Below, piece after piece: positions 9,175 through 18,503 of a stretch of DNA of 64,000 bases. The stretch comes from Bog-473 sp963755495 (lineage in GTDB: Bacteria; Actinomycetota; Acidimicrobiia; Acidimicrobiales; RAAP-2). How positions within the stretch are numbered: position 1 is the first letter of the stretch; each line of letters starts with the position of its first letter. Both the position numbers and the translations under genes were made by a program. Under the pieces are notes generated by a model that was not told the origin of the DNA, did not search any database, and saw only the letters and a program-made list of their open reading frames with translations. Location: assembly GCA_963755495.1 (NCBI GenBank), contig CAVWJS010000002.1:124001-188000 (forward strand), given 5' to 3'.

Positions 9175-9966
9175 GTGCTGGACCGCAATACCGACCAGGA
9201 CCTCGAAGCACAGACCCTTCCGGTCGACACGGTGGGCCTGCTCGAAGGCCTGACCACGACGAGAGCCATCCGGCGCTACACCCGTGATGCCGTGCCTCCC
9301 GAGGCATTACGGGCAATGCTCTTCGCCGCCACCCGTGCGCCGAGTGGATCGAATCGGCAACCTTTCCGCTTCATTGTGCTCGCCGACGGACCCAACGCCC
9401 GGAAAGCGAAACGGCTCATCGCCGACAGCGCCCAGGGACTGTGGGGGCGCAAACGAGAAAGCGACGGCTACACCCGGGGAAGCGGCGAGTTGGCCCACTC
9501 CCCCAAAGCTCGCATGGATGCCACCATGCAGAACTTCGTGGAACACTTCGAAGACGTTCCTGTGCTCATACTTCCTTGCCTGGTCCGCTACCGCGACCCC
9601 ACACCGATGGAAGGAGCCTCTGTCTACCCGGCCTGCCAGAACCTCCTCCTCGCCGCCCGGGCACTCGGCTACGGCGGCGCCTTCACCGGCTGGCACCATG
9701 CCGTCGAGGCCGAACTTCGACAGCTGCTCGCCATACCCGACGGTGTCTTCTTGGCGGGGACTATCACGATCGGCAAACCAGCGGGCCACCACGGTCCCGT
9801 GCGCCGGCGCCCGATCTGCGAGCTCGTCTACACCGAACGCTGGGAACAGCCACCCAGTTGGGCGATCGATCCGCCCGGGGCCGAATACACCTCAGCGGGT
9901 CCACCGAAGAAGCAGACGATGGATGCCTATGGGCGGCTGGCGGAGGGACACACCCCCCTCGCCTGA
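9175..9966 (+). CDS. nitroreductase family protein
   Basis: FMN-dependent nitroreductase-fold protein, about 263 aa. TTTRAIRRYTRDAVPPE and AATRAPSGSNRQPFRF are the FMN-binding and dimer motifs of the family, and YGGAFTGW is the later flavin-contact region. The start is uncertain: the frame is open to 9028, the in-frame GTG at 9175 is 17 bases from AGGAGA, and an ATG placed well for that ribosome site (9164) is in a different frame and stops early. A start-proximal frameshift is possible. Role probably reduction or desaturation in the catabolic cluster. Confidence 0.85.
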   Translation: MLDRNTDQDLEAQTLPVDTVGLLEGLTTTRAIRRYTRDAVPPEALRAMLFAATRAPSGSNRQPFRFIVLADGPNARKAKRLIADSAQGLWGRKRESDGYTRGSGELAHSPKARMDATMQNFVEHFEDVPVLILPCLVRYRDPTPMEGASVYPACQNLLLAARALGYGGAFTGWHHAVEAELRQLLAIPDGVFLAGTITIGKPAGHHGPVRRRPICELVYTERWEQPPSWAIDPPGAEYTSAGPPKKQTMDAYGRLAEGHTPLA

Positions 9967-10068
9967 ACGGCGTACAAGTTCCGCCCTTGTCGTGATGAGT
10001 GAATCTGGCCCGCTGCGCATTCACTATCCGAGAGCCATTGATATTTCAAGAGCTACAGGAGGAAACTG

Positions 10069-11085
10069 ATGAGCGAGGCATTGGATGTGGTGGAGTTGGC
10101 GGCAAGAGCCACGTCCGCCGCGCAGGTGTGGGCGCCAGGTTGCCGCATTGACGAAGTGACGTTTCTACCGGGGGGCACCGTGAGCATCGTGTATACCGGT
10201 CATGTCAGGGGAGGCCCGGTTGGGGTCGAAACGATCGTCTTGAAAGTTGCCCCACCTGGGCTCGAGCCGAGGCGCAACCGAGATGTATTGCGTCAGGCGC
10301 GTTGTATCGACGCTCTGAGTCATGCGGCAGGCGTTCCGGTGCCTCAGATCCTCTTCACCGACCCAGGTGTCCCGCCCGAGGTACCGCCATTCTTTGCCAC
10401 GCCGATGCTACCCGGCGAGTGTATTGAGCCGATTCTGGCGACGTCGGAGGCCCTGGCGATGCCGAACGTCGCCCGATCGAGGGCGTTCGCAGCTGTCGAC
10501 GCGTTGGTGGCGATCCGCAACGCCCTCCCGCAGTCAATCGGTCTCGACGACGAACCGGTGACGACTCCGTCCGATGAGGTCCGGCGTTGGGTGCGCACCT
10601 TCGAGACGGTTCCTGACGAGTACCGGGAGGGCTACCAGCCCGCGGCAGAGGCGTTACTTCGGTCAGCACCAGAGATGATCGGCCCTGGGATCCTCCATGG
10701 TGACTACCGTCTCGGGAACATGCTGTGCGATGGGACTACCATCTCGGGAATAATCGATTGGGAGATCTGGAGTCTGTCGGACCCGAGGATCGATCTGTCG
10801 TGGTTGCTCTTCTTCACCGATGAGGCTGACCATCCGAGTGGACACCACGGTGGGGAATCCGGTTTGCCTTCGCGCGACGAACTCTTGGCTGCGTACGAAG
10901 AGGCTGTCGGCGAGCCAACCCAAGACCTCGCATGGTTCGACGCCCTGACGTACTTCAAGGAGGCCTCCGCTACCGCGTTGATCGCCAAGCTAGCTCGCCG
11001 CCGCAACCCCGATGCACCCGCCGTGATTCCGCCCGGTTTTTGCACGGGCCTGATCGAGCGTGCCTTTGCGATCGTCGAATCGTAA
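10069..11085 (+). CDS. aminoglycoside phosphotransferase (APH)/ACAD10-like kinase family protein
   Basis: 338 aa protein-kinase-like fold. The ATP lysine lies in IVLKVAPPGL; the catalytic loop is ILHGDYRLGNMLCDG and the metal-binding Asp follows in IIDWEIW. Such genes travel with acyl-CoA dehydrogenases in actinobacteria and are thought to phosphorylate hydroxyacyl substrates rather than antibiotics, so a resistance role should not be assumed. CAGGAGGAAACTG before ATG 10069 is the best ribosome site in this cluster. It is the intact paralogue of the relic at 5297. Confidence 0.9.
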   Translation: MSEALDVVELAARATSAAQVWAPGCRIDEVTFLPGGTVSIVYTGHVRGGPVGVETIVLKVAPPGLEPRRNRDVLRQARCIDALSHAAGVPVPQILFTDPGVPPEVPPFFATPMLPGECIEPILATSEALAMPNVARSRAFAAVDALVAIRNALPQSIGLDDEPVTTPSDEVRRWVRTFETVPDEYREGYQPAAEALLRSAPEMIGPGILHGDYRLGNMLCDGTTISGIIDWEIWSLSDPRIDLSWLLFFTDEADHPSGHHGGESGLPSRDELLAAYEEAVGEPTQDLAWFDALTYFKEASATALIAKLARRRNPDAPAVIPPGFCTGLIERAFAIVES

Positions 11086-11265
11086 CGACGGGTGGCGGTC
11101 TCGGTCCGCTGACCCGGTAAAAGTGGCACTGCTTTGATCTCTGGAGGAGCGCCGGATCTCTCCACCCAGATGCCCCTCCGCCGTTCCCGCCACTCGTGAC
11201 TTCGCCAAACCCAGCGTCGGCCCTAACATCGCAGGGGCCATCGAGAACTGGGTCATCATGACGAG

Positions 11266-12150
11266 ATGACGTTGCTCAGGGAGAGCGGACAGATCCGCCG
11301 ATATGTGCTGACCATCACTTGCCCCGATCGCGTGGGGATCGTGGCGGCCGTGACCGGATTCATCGCCGGACACGGGGGATCGGTGCTTGAAGCGACCCAA
11401 CACGGCGATCTCAGCTCCCGCCGGTTTTTTCTCCGTATCGAGGTGACCGCGGAAAGTCTGCCGTTCGGACCTGAAGAATTCCGCGCCGCGTTCGAGCCGG
11501 TGGCGACAGAATTCTCGATGGAGTGGCAGATCACGGATAGCGATGTCCGCAAACGGGTGATGCTGCTGGTGAGTCGAGAGGACCACTGCCTGGTCGACCT
11601 GCTCTACCGGTGGCGGAGCGGGGACCTGGAGTGCGACATCACTTCGGTCGTCTCGAACCACGAGGATCTTCGTTCCGTCGTCGAGTGGCATGAAATCCCT
11701 TTTCACTGGATTCCGGTGCCGGCGGCACCACTTGAAAAGGCCGCAGCATTCGAGGAGATCCAGCGCACCTTCAAAGCCGAGCGGGCCGACGTCATGGTTC
11801 TCGCCCGTTATATGCAAATCCTCCCGGCATCGCTGTGTGCCGCACTGAGTGGGCGGATCATCAACATCCATCACAGCTTCCTCCCCTCCTTCGCCGGCTC
11901 CCGTCCCTACCATCAGGCGTTCGCGCGCGGCGTCAAGCTGATCGGGGCCACGTGCCACTACGTCACGGCGGATCTCGACGAAGGTCCCATCATCGAGCAG
12001 GACACTCGGCGGATCGACCACGGGGACAACCCCGAGGAGTTACGGCGGGTCGGCCGCGACATCGAACGCGCCGTCCTGGCGCGTGGACTGCGGTGGCATC
12101 TGGAGGATCGAGTGCTGCTCAACGGTTCGAAGACCATCGTCTTCGCCTGA
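11266..12150 (+). CDS. purU: formyltetrahydrofolate deformylase
   Basis: Hydrolyses 10-formyl-THF to formate and THF, balancing the one-carbon pool. 294 aa, normal length. An N-terminal ACT domain (residues about 13-90, starting LTITCPDRVGIVAAV) is followed by a formyltransferase-type catalytic domain: NIHHSFLPSF carries the catalytic Asn/His, and GATCHYVTADLDEGPIIEQ carries the catalytic Asp. It stands alone and converges on hemL with a 21-base gap. No clear ribosome site is seen before ATG 11266. Confidence 0.96.
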   Translation: MTLLRESGQIRRYVLTITCPDRVGIVAAVTGFIAGHGGSVLEATQHGDLSSRRFFLRIEVTAESLPFGPEEFRAAFEPVATEFSMEWQITDSDVRKRVMLLVSREDHCLVDLLYRWRSGDLECDITSVVSNHEDLRSVVEWHEIPFHWIPVPAAPLEKAAAFEEIQRTFKAERADVMVLARYMQILPASLCAALSGRIINIHHSFLPSFAGSRPYHQAFARGVKLIGATCHYVTADLDEGPIIEQDTRRIDHGDNPEELRRVGRDIERAVLARGLRWHLEDRVLLNGSKTIVFA

Positions 12151-12171
12151 ACGCGTGACCCTCTGGACCCG

Positions 12172-13527
12172 TCACCCTTCCGACGAGAGCAGATCCTTTG
12201 CCACTTCCGTCGCCGCATCGCCGGCGACACTGACGACACTTTCCAGAACTTCGTCACTATGCGACATACCGGGGAACATCACCTCGTAGGCACCCGGTGC
12301 GAGAGCAACGCCGCGGCGAAGCATGGCATGGAAAAAACGTGCATACACGCCGTTGGCGGCGAACTCGTGCGCGGTGACATAGTCGAACGGCGCGTCAAGT
12401 TGTCCGGATGCACCGCCTGAGGCTGGGGCAAGGAAGAGGCCAACCAGAGGCCCGATGACCGGGGCGATCACCGCAAGCCCACCGTCGGAGATCGCCGACG
12501 CGAGATTCGCCGCAAACGCGGCCACGCGAGCAGCCAACTCGGTGTAGTCCTTGTCGGTCACTGCGGAAAGGACGGCAAGCCCCGCTGCGGTGGCGAGAGG
12601 ATTCCCCGAGAGCGTGCCTGCTTGATACACGGGGCCAAGCGGGGCCAGCGACGAGAGCAAGTCGCGGCTTCCTCCGACTGCACCGACCGGCAAGCCGCCA
12701 CCGATCACCTTTCCGAAACACCAGAGATCGGGCGTCACGCCGGACCACACCGTCGCGCCCCCGGAGCCGATGCGAAACCCCGTGATGACTTCGTCGAAGA
12801 TCAATAACGCACCCGCTGCGTCGCACGCGGCACGGAGGCCGGCCAAGAATCCGGGCCGCGGCGCCACAAGATTCATGTTGGCGGCAACAGGCTCGACAAT
12901 GACGCACGCCACCTCGTCGCTCAGTTCGGGCACCAGGTTGTAGGGCACGACGACGGTGTCCGCCACCGCGCCCTTCGACACACCGACCGAGCCGGGCAGT
13001 CCCAACATCGCCACACCGCTCCCGCCACCGGCCAAGAGCCCATCGGAATGGCCGTGGTAGCAGCCGTCGAATTTCACCACTCGGTCACGACCCGTTATGC
13101 CGCGGGCGAGCCGAACGGCGGTCATCGCCGCCTCGGTACCGGAGGACACCAGTCGGATCTGCTCACAGCCCGGAACCCGGTCGCAGATCGCCTCGGCCAG
13201 GAGCACCTCGCCCGGCGTCGGCGCACCAAAAGTTGTTCCCAGGGCGGCGGCTCCCGTGATGGCGGCCGTGACCACCGGGTGCGCATGGCCCAGGAGCACG
13301 GCGCCATAGGACTGCACCAGGTCGATGTAGGGGGTCCCCTCGGCATCGACGACGTACGGACCGCTCCCCTGCATCACCGTGTAGGGCGTGCCGCCGACGG
13401 AGGCGAAGGAGCGAACGGGCGAATCAACGCCTCCCGGAATGACCCGCTGGGCGCGGGCGAACCACGCCGCGTTCGACGCAGGTAGTTCGGACCTGTCTTG
13501 CCCTTCGTCAGTCACCCGGTTCTTCAA
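12172..13527 (-). CDS. hemL: glutamate-1-semialdehyde 2,1-aminomutase
   Basis: PLP enzyme making 5-aminolevulinate from glutamate-1-semialdehyde, completing the C5 route begun by HemA in the same operon. 451 aa. K273 in CFGKVIGGGLP is the PLP Schiff-base lysine and D245 in FDEVITGFR binds the pyridine nitrogen; the GGVDSPVRSF opening is typical. The first codon is a TTG overlapping the hemB stop (TTGA); an in-frame GTG at 13515 is an alternative. It is the last gene of the operon. Confidence 0.96.
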   Translation of the reverse strand: MKNRVTDEGQDRSELPASNAAWFARAQRVIPGGVDSPVRSFASVGGTPYTVMQGSGPYVVDAEGTPYIDLVQSYGAVLLGHAHPVVTAAITGAAALGTTFGAPTPGEVLLAEAICDRVPGCEQIRLVSSGTEAAMTAVRLARGITGRDRVVKFDGCYHGHSDGLLAGGGSGVAMLGLPGSVGVSKGAVADTVVVPYNLVPELSDEVACVIVEPVAANMNLVAPRPGFLAGLRAACDAAGALLIFDEVITGFRIGSGGATVWSGVTPDLWCFGKVIGGGLPVGAVGGSRDLLSSLAPLGPVYQAGTLSGNPLATAAGLAVLSAVTDKDYTELAARVAAFAANLASAISDGGLAVIAPVIGPLVGLFLAPASGGASGQLDAPFDYVTAHEFAANGVYARFFHAMLRRGVALAPGAYEVMFPGMSHSDEVLESVVSVAGDAATEVAKDLLSSEG

Positions 13528-14516
13528 CCACCGAGTTGCTCAGCCATCTCAGTGGCGAAGTACGTGAGGATGAAGTCAGCGCCGGCGCGCTTCAGCGTGA
13601 GGAGTTGTTCGAACGCGACCGCCGGCCCGTCGATCCATCCGGCGGCGGCGGCCGCGTGCACCATCGAATACTCACCGCTCACGTGGTAGGCGGCCAGTGG
13701 AACTTCGACCGACTTGCGCACTTCGCTCAACACATCGAGAGACGTCATCGCCGGCTTCACCATGATCATGTCTGCGCCTTCTGCGAGATCTTGCGCTATT
13801 TCGAGCAGCGCCTCGCGGCGGTTGTGCGGGTCTTGCTGATACGCGCGGCGGTCGCCACCCCCGGCGATGGAAACGTCGACGGCGTCGCGAAACGGGCCGT
13901 AGAGCGCGGAGGCGAACTTCGCGGCGTAGGCCAGAATCGCTACCTGATCGTGACCGCCGTCGTCGAGCGCGGTCCGGATCGCTGCCACCTGCCCGTCCAT
14001 CATGCCGCTCGGTGCCACGATGTCCGCTCCGGCCTCGGCCTGGGCCAGGGCGATGCGCCCGTACAACTCGATCGTGACGTCGTTCAAGACGTCGCCCTCG
14101 GGGCCGAGCACTCCGCAATGACCGTGGTCGGTGTACTCGTCGAGACAGAGGTCGGCCATCAACACGAGTTGGTCGTCCACGGCATCGCGGAGCGCCCGCA
14201 AGGCGCGCTGGACAATGCCGTCGGGGTTATAAGCCTCCGTTCCCGTGGGATCCTTCGTGTCCGGCACGCCGAAAAGGATCAAACCGGGGACGCCGAGCGA
14301 GATCAGACGTTTCGCTTCGACGACCAACGAATCAATCGTGTGTTGGGATTGGCCCGGCATCGACGCGATGGGTGCGGGCTCAGTGATCCCCTCCCGCACG
14401 AAGAGGGGTGCAACCAGATCATCCACGCTCAGGCGCGCCTCGGCCACCAGGCGACGCAACGCCGGCGTCCGGCGCAGCCGCCGCAACCTACGTGTGGGAA
14501 AGGCAGCCCGATCCAT
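13524..14516 (-). CDS. hemB: delta-aminolevulinic acid dehydratase (porphobilinogen synthase)
   Basis: Condenses two 5-aminolevulinates to porphobilinogen. 330 aa. The Schiff-base lysines are in AYAAKFASALYGPFRDA and MIMVKPAMTSLDVL. The metal-site segment DLCLDEYTDHGHCG has Cys at 124 and 134 but Asp at 126, a mixed form between the three-Cys zinc type and the cysteine-poor magnesium type, as I recall from other actinobacteria. It lies 11 bases after cobA/hemD with no obvious ribosome site, and its stop overlaps the hemL start. Confidence 0.97.
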   Translation of the reverse strand: MDRAAFPTRRLRRLRRTPALRRLVAEARLSVDDLVAPLFVREGITEPAPIASMPGQSQHTIDSLVVEAKRLISLGVPGLILFGVPDTKDPTGTEAYNPDGIVQRALRALRDAVDDQLVLMADLCLDEYTDHGHCGVLGPEGDVLNDVTIELYGRIALAQAEAGADIVAPSGMMDGQVAAIRTALDDGGHDQVAILAYAAKFASALYGPFRDAVDVSIAGGGDRRAYQQDPHNRREALLEIAQDLAEGADMIMVKPAMTSLDVLSEVRKSVEVPLAAYHVSGEYSMVHAAAAAGWIDGPAVAFEQLLTLKRAGADFILTYFATEMAEQLGG

Positions 14517-14527
14517 GAGACAGCAGC

Positions 14528-16087
14528 CTAATGAAAGGGATGCGTTGCGCCGGATACGCCGACATCGGGACGGCCCAATTGCCCGATTACGGCATCGACG
14601 ATGCCCTCCGCTGTCGAATCATGTGCTTCAACCACTCCGCTCATCCCAAGATCGCGGGCGCTTTGCGCTGTCGTCGGACCTATGCAGATCACTACGGGCG
14701 GCACCCCTGAGGGAGGACCACCAGGAGCGGCGAGGGCCGCATAGGACTCGACGGTCGACGTGGCCGTGAAAATCACGGCATCCGCCTCCGCCATATGCCG
14801 GCGCAGGTCGGCAGACGGGGGATCCGACACCAGCGTCCGATAGGCCTCGACGCGACTGACCCGCCAGCCCTTCGAGGCGAGGCCGTCAGAGATGGTCGAA
14901 GAAGCCTGCTCGGCCGAGGGAAACAAGACCTGATTATTCGGTGAGTCTGCATTTTTCGGTGAGTCTGCGGCGCAGTCTGGGAACTCGGCCACCAACCCGA
15001 GCGCTCGATGGTCACCAGGCACCAAATCAGGCTCCACTCCGGCTTGTCGCAGCGCGTCAGCGGTGGCTGGACCGATCGCCGCGACAAGCGCCTTGCCAAA
15101 CGCCCGTGCGTCGCGTAGCTCCGTCATGAATCGGATCACGGCATTGACCGACGTGAAGACCACCCAACGGAAATCGCCGACGTTCGCCGCCGCCGCACGT
15201 AATGCGGCACCGCCGTCTGCGGGATCGGTCTGTTCGGTGAGAGAAACGCTGATCGTCTCTGCCCCGGCCCGGTGCAATCCGTCGAGCAAACTCTGCGCCC
15301 GCGGCCCGGTTCGGGTGACGACGACGGTACGGCCCGAAAGTGGGGCGGCGGGGCGGGCAACGGCGCTGGTGGGCACCTCAGCGCCGAGAGCCGCCACCGG
15401 TCCCACCACAATGACCGCCGGTGAGTCGAGGGGGACCGCAGCCAACTGGTCGAGGGTGGTCCGCACCACCGCCTGGTCCGGCGTGGTGCCCCGCTCGATC
15501 ACCGCGGTCGGGGTGGATCCTGGTTTGCCACCACGTTGGAGAGCCTCGGCGATCTCAATCCGGTCCATCATCCCCATGAGTATCACCAAGGTCCCGTCGA
15601 TTTTGGCCAGCGCTTCCCAATCCACCCCGTCGATCGGATCATCCACGCGGCCGGTCACCACCGTCACCGACGAAGAAAGACCGCGATGGGTGACCGGAAT
15701 GCCGACGGCCGCGGGCACAGCGAACGCGGAGGGAACGCCGGGGACGACTTCCCACTCCACCCCGGCGCGGGCAAGAACGCTGACTTCTTCACCGCCTCGG
15801 CCGAACAAGAACGGGTCCCCACCCTTCAATCGGACCACCGTTTGGCTGCGTTGCCCGTGCGCGATCAGGAGCTGATCGATCTCGTCCTGACGAGTCCGAC
15901 CCCCTTCTGTTCCGCCCGGTTTCTTGCCGACATCGATCAATTCCGCCGAGGGCGGCGCCAACGCCAGTATCGAGGGATGGACCAGTCGGTCATAGAGCAC
16001 GACATCGGCAATGGCGAGCAGCGCGGCCGCCCGCTGGGTCAAGAGCCCGGGGTCCCCAGGACCCGCGCCGACAAGGTAAACCGTCAT
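14528..16087 (-). CDS. cobA/hemD: uroporphyrinogen-III C-methyltransferase / uroporphyrinogen-III synthase fusion
   Basis: 519 aa bifunctional protein. Residues 1 to about 245 are the SAM-dependent methyltransferase (start VYLVGAGPGDPGLLT; RLKGGDPFLFGRGGEE; VPGVPSAFAVPAAVGIP), giving precorrin-2. Residues about 255-510 are HemD, which cyclises hydroxymethylbilane to uroporphyrinogen III (GRTVVVTRTGPRAQSLLD; VVFTSVNAV). The fusion is common in Gram-positives and links heme with siroheme/cobalamin precursors. Its ATG overlaps the hemC stop by 4 bases (ATGA), implying translational coupling. Confidence 0.95.
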   Translation of the reverse strand: MTVYLVGAGPGDPGLLTQRAAALLAIADVVLYDRLVHPSILALAPPSAELIDVGKKPGGTEGGRTRQDEIDQLLIAHGQRSQTVVRLKGGDPFLFGRGGEEVSVLARAGVEWEVVPGVPSAFAVPAAVGIPVTHRGLSSSVTVVTGRVDDPIDGVDWEALAKIDGTLVILMGMMDRIEIAEALQRGGKPGSTPTAVIERGTTPDQAVVRTTLDQLAAVPLDSPAVIVVGPVAALGAEVPTSAVARPAAPLSGRTVVVTRTGPRAQSLLDGLHRAGAETISVSLTEQTDPADGGAALRAAAANVGDFRWVVFTSVNAVIRFMTELRDARAFGKALVAAIGPATADALRQAGVEPDLVPGDHRALGLVAEFPDCAADSPKNADSPNNQVLFPSAEQASSTISDGLASKGWRVSRVEAYRTLVSDPPSADLRRHMAEADAVIFTATSTVESYAALAAPGGPPSGVPPVVICIGPTTAQSARDLGMSGVVEAHDSTAEGIVDAVIGQLGRPDVGVSGATHPFH

Positions 16088-17121
16088 TCCCGCGACGGCG
16101 CCACAGTCTTGGTCACGGAGGATGGCGCCACGTCGGAGGCAGGGGCAGCGGCGGGGGCAGGGGTGCGGCGCGCCGATACCGCTGCGGGGTCGAATCCGTC
16201 GAGGTCCGAGCCGCCCCCTTCGACAAGGAGGGCACGCGCCACGGCCGCGCCGACCTCTTCAGGGTCGATACCGCTGCGGGTCATTCTGATGACCACCCGG
16301 CCGTCACCACTCGCCACCAGCCCATGGACGCGCAACTCCTGCTCGTCCGTGGGGGAGGATGATGGACCCGACGGCCCACCGACAGGTTCGGCCCAGGCCG
16401 CCACGGGTACGGTGCAACTTCCGCCCAAACCGGCCAGGACGGCCCGCTCGGCTCGGACGGCCCGATGCGAAGCCGGATTGTCGATGCTCGAAAGAAGGGC
16501 CCTTGTCCTCATGTCATCGGCCCGGCATTGCACCGCAATGGCGCCCTGTCCCGCCTGGGGCAGGACATCGAGCGGATCCAGAATGTCGGTGAGTCGTTGC
16601 AGCCAGCCCAAACGCTCCATGGCCGCCACCGCCACCACCACGGCGGCGACGGACCCGTCTTCGCCCCGGGAGACGCGACGCTCCATGTTGCCCCGGATCT
16701 CCGTGAAGCTCAGGTCCGGACGGGCGTACGACAACTGGGCTCGGCGCCGGGCCGAACCCGTGGCGACCAGACCACCGGGAGGTAAGTCGGCCAACGTTGA
16801 GCCGACCAGTCCGTCACGCGGATCGGCCCGGGGCGGGACGGCAGCCAGGACGAGCCCGGGCGCCATGGTCGAGGTCATGTCCTTGGCCGAATGCACCGCG
16901 ACATCGGCTCGCCCATCGGCCAGCGCCGCCTCAACAGCGGTCACGAAGATCCCTTGGCCGCCGATCTGATCCAGCGGGGCCGAGAGTTCATCGCCCTGGG
17001 TCCGGATGATCTGCACCTCGACTTCGAGTCCAGGGTGCCGGGCGCGGAGGGCATCGGCGATCATTCCCGACTGCCGCAGGGCCAAAGGTGACCCACGGGT
17101 GGCCAGGCGGAGAGATCCCAT
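16084..17121 (-). CDS. hemC: hydroxymethylbilane synthase (porphobilinogen deaminase)
   Basis: Polymerises four porphobilinogens to hydroxymethylbilane. 345 aa. RLATRGSPLALRQS opens the protein; HSAKDM has catalytic D81; C236 in GLGGSCTVPVA carries the dipyrromethane cofactor. The C-terminal 25 residues are Ala/Pro-rich and extend past the normal end. The ATG lies just after AGGG, which overlaps the hemA stop, so translation is probably coupled. Confidence 0.97.
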   Translation of the reverse strand: MGSLRLATRGSPLALRQSGMIADALRARHPGLEVEVQIIRTQGDELSAPLDQIGGQGIFVTAVEAALADGRADVAVHSAKDMTSTMAPGLVLAAVPPRADPRDGLVGSTLADLPPGGLVATGSARRRAQLSYARPDLSFTEIRGNMERRVSRGEDGSVAAVVVAVAAMERLGWLQRLTDILDPLDVLPQAGQGAIAVQCRADDMRTRALLSSIDNPASHRAVRAERAVLAGLGGSCTVPVAAWAEPVGGPSGPSSSPTDEQELRVHGLVASGDGRVVIRMTRSGIDPEEVGAAVARALLVEGGGSDLDGFDPAAVSARRTPAPAAAPASDVAPSSVTKTVAPSRE

Positions 17122-17126
17122 GAACC

Positions 17127-18398
17127 CTAGAGATCGAAGAGGATGCGCAGCGCCTCTACGAGACGCTCACCGCGCGGAGTACCTGCGGTCTCCTTCAAGA
17201 GCATGGTGGGCTCGTGCAACATCTTGGCCATGACGGCCTTGGTGGCAATGTCCACCTGCTCCCATTCGGCTTCGCTCAGGTCAGCCAGCTGGGCCCGATG
17301 GCGCTCGAGCTCGGCCTCCCGCAACGACTCGAGTCGAGCCCGCAAGGCGGCGATGACCGGCGCGGCTCCCCGCTGACGACTCGCCGTGCGGAAGCGCTCG
17401 ACTTCGTCGGCAATGATCGACCGGGCCGCAACTGACTCTTCTTCGCGCTCGCCCAGAGCGCGAGAGACCGATGCACTGAGGGTATCCATGTCGAGCAACG
17501 TGACGGAAGCCAGCGAGCCAACGATCGGATCCACGTTGCGTGGCACCCCGAGGTCGATGACCAACATCGGGTGGGCTACTCCAGAAAAGTGTGCGGCGGT
17601 GAGCACGTGCGATTCGGCCGCCACTGCGGTCAGCACGACATCGGCCTCAGCCAGCTCTGAGTGCACCCCTTCGAGTGGACCAGCCCGAAGCTTGGTTCCC
17701 TCGCCGGCCTCGCGCACCAAGTCGTCGGCCCGGGCCCGGGATCGGTTGACGACCACGATGCTCCGGGGCGCCGCCACCTCCGGGATCTCGGCCAACGCGC
17801 GCGAGACGCCCAGTCCCATGCTGCCGGCACCGACCACCACCACCCGCTTGTCCCGCAAGCCATCACCGCTCTCGCCGCGCGCCACCGTCACGGCGGCGTG
17901 GGCGAACGAGGTCGTCCCCCGCGCGATCCCTGTCTCGGTGCGGACGCGCTTCCCAGTCTGCAGGGCGTGCTGGAACAGGGCGGAAAGCACGGGGCCGCTG
18001 ACCCCCGCCTCCTGGGCCTGTTCGAAGGCCCGGCGCACCTGCCCGATGATCTCGCTCTCGCCCACGACGGTGGACTCGAGCCCGGCCGTGACCGAGAAGA
18101 GGTGGGACGTGACGTCGTCGTCGAAACGGATGGAGGCGTAGGCCGCCAACTGGTCGACACTGACGCCCGAGTGCTCCGAGAGGACCTCGTAGACCTCTGC
18201 CACCGCATCGTGGAAGCGATCGACCACGGAGTAGACCTCGGTGCGCAGGCACGTCGACAGCACCACCGTCTCCTGGAGATTGCGACGGTGGCTGAGGCCA
18301 GTCAGCACCTTATGCAGTTCCGCGTCACCCAGTGCCACCGCCTCGAGCAACGAGAGGGGGGCCTGCTTGTGCTGGATCCCTATAACGACGACGGACAC
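17127..18398 (-). CDS. hemA: glutamyl-tRNA reductase
   Basis: NADPH-dependent reduction of glutamyl-tRNA(Glu) to glutamate-1-semialdehyde, the committed step of C5 tetrapyrrole synthesis. The GTG at 18398 is chosen over the longer frame (18425) because AGGAGG lies 8 bases upstream and gives the standard N-terminus, placing the catalytic cysteine at C50 (LSTCLRTEVY; the usual STCNR has Leu instead of Asn). GESEIIGQVRRAF and the Rossmann GAGSMGLGVSRAL follow. 423 aa. Adjacent to rex, whose product is known to control hemACD in Streptomyces. Confidence 0.97.
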   Translation of the reverse strand: MSVVVIGIQHKQAPLSLLEAVALGDAELHKVLTGLSHRRNLQETVVLSTCLRTEVYSVVDRFHDAVAEVYEVLSEHSGVSVDQLAAYASIRFDDDVTSHLFSVTAGLESTVVGESEIIGQVRRAFEQAQEAGVSGPVLSALFQHALQTGKRVRTETGIARGTTSFAHAAVTVARGESGDGLRDKRVVVVGAGSMGLGVSRALAEIPEVAAPRSIVVVNRSRARADDLVREAGEGTKLRAGPLEGVHSELAEADVVLTAVAAESHVLTAAHFSGVAHPMLVIDLGVPRNVDPIVGSLASVTLLDMDTLSASVSRALGEREEESVAARSIIADEVERFRTASRQRGAAPVIAALRARLESLREAELERHRAQLADLSEAEWEQVDIATKAVMAKMLHEPTMLLKETAGTPRGERLVEALRILFDL

Positions 18399-18503
18399 GC
18401 GGATGCCTCCTGGATGGGCCCTCAAGCATGCTAGTCAGCTGGTGTCGGGTGCCAGTCTGGCCAATCAAGGCTGCTCGGGGCGGGGCAGGCGAGGCAGGGC
18501 TGG

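Noticed and set aside
10069..11085. Antibiotic-resistance phosphotransferase
   Set aside because: The fold matches, but the context (acyl-CoA dehydrogenase cluster) and the PPGLEPRRNRDVLRQ segment point to the ACAD10-like catabolic branch.
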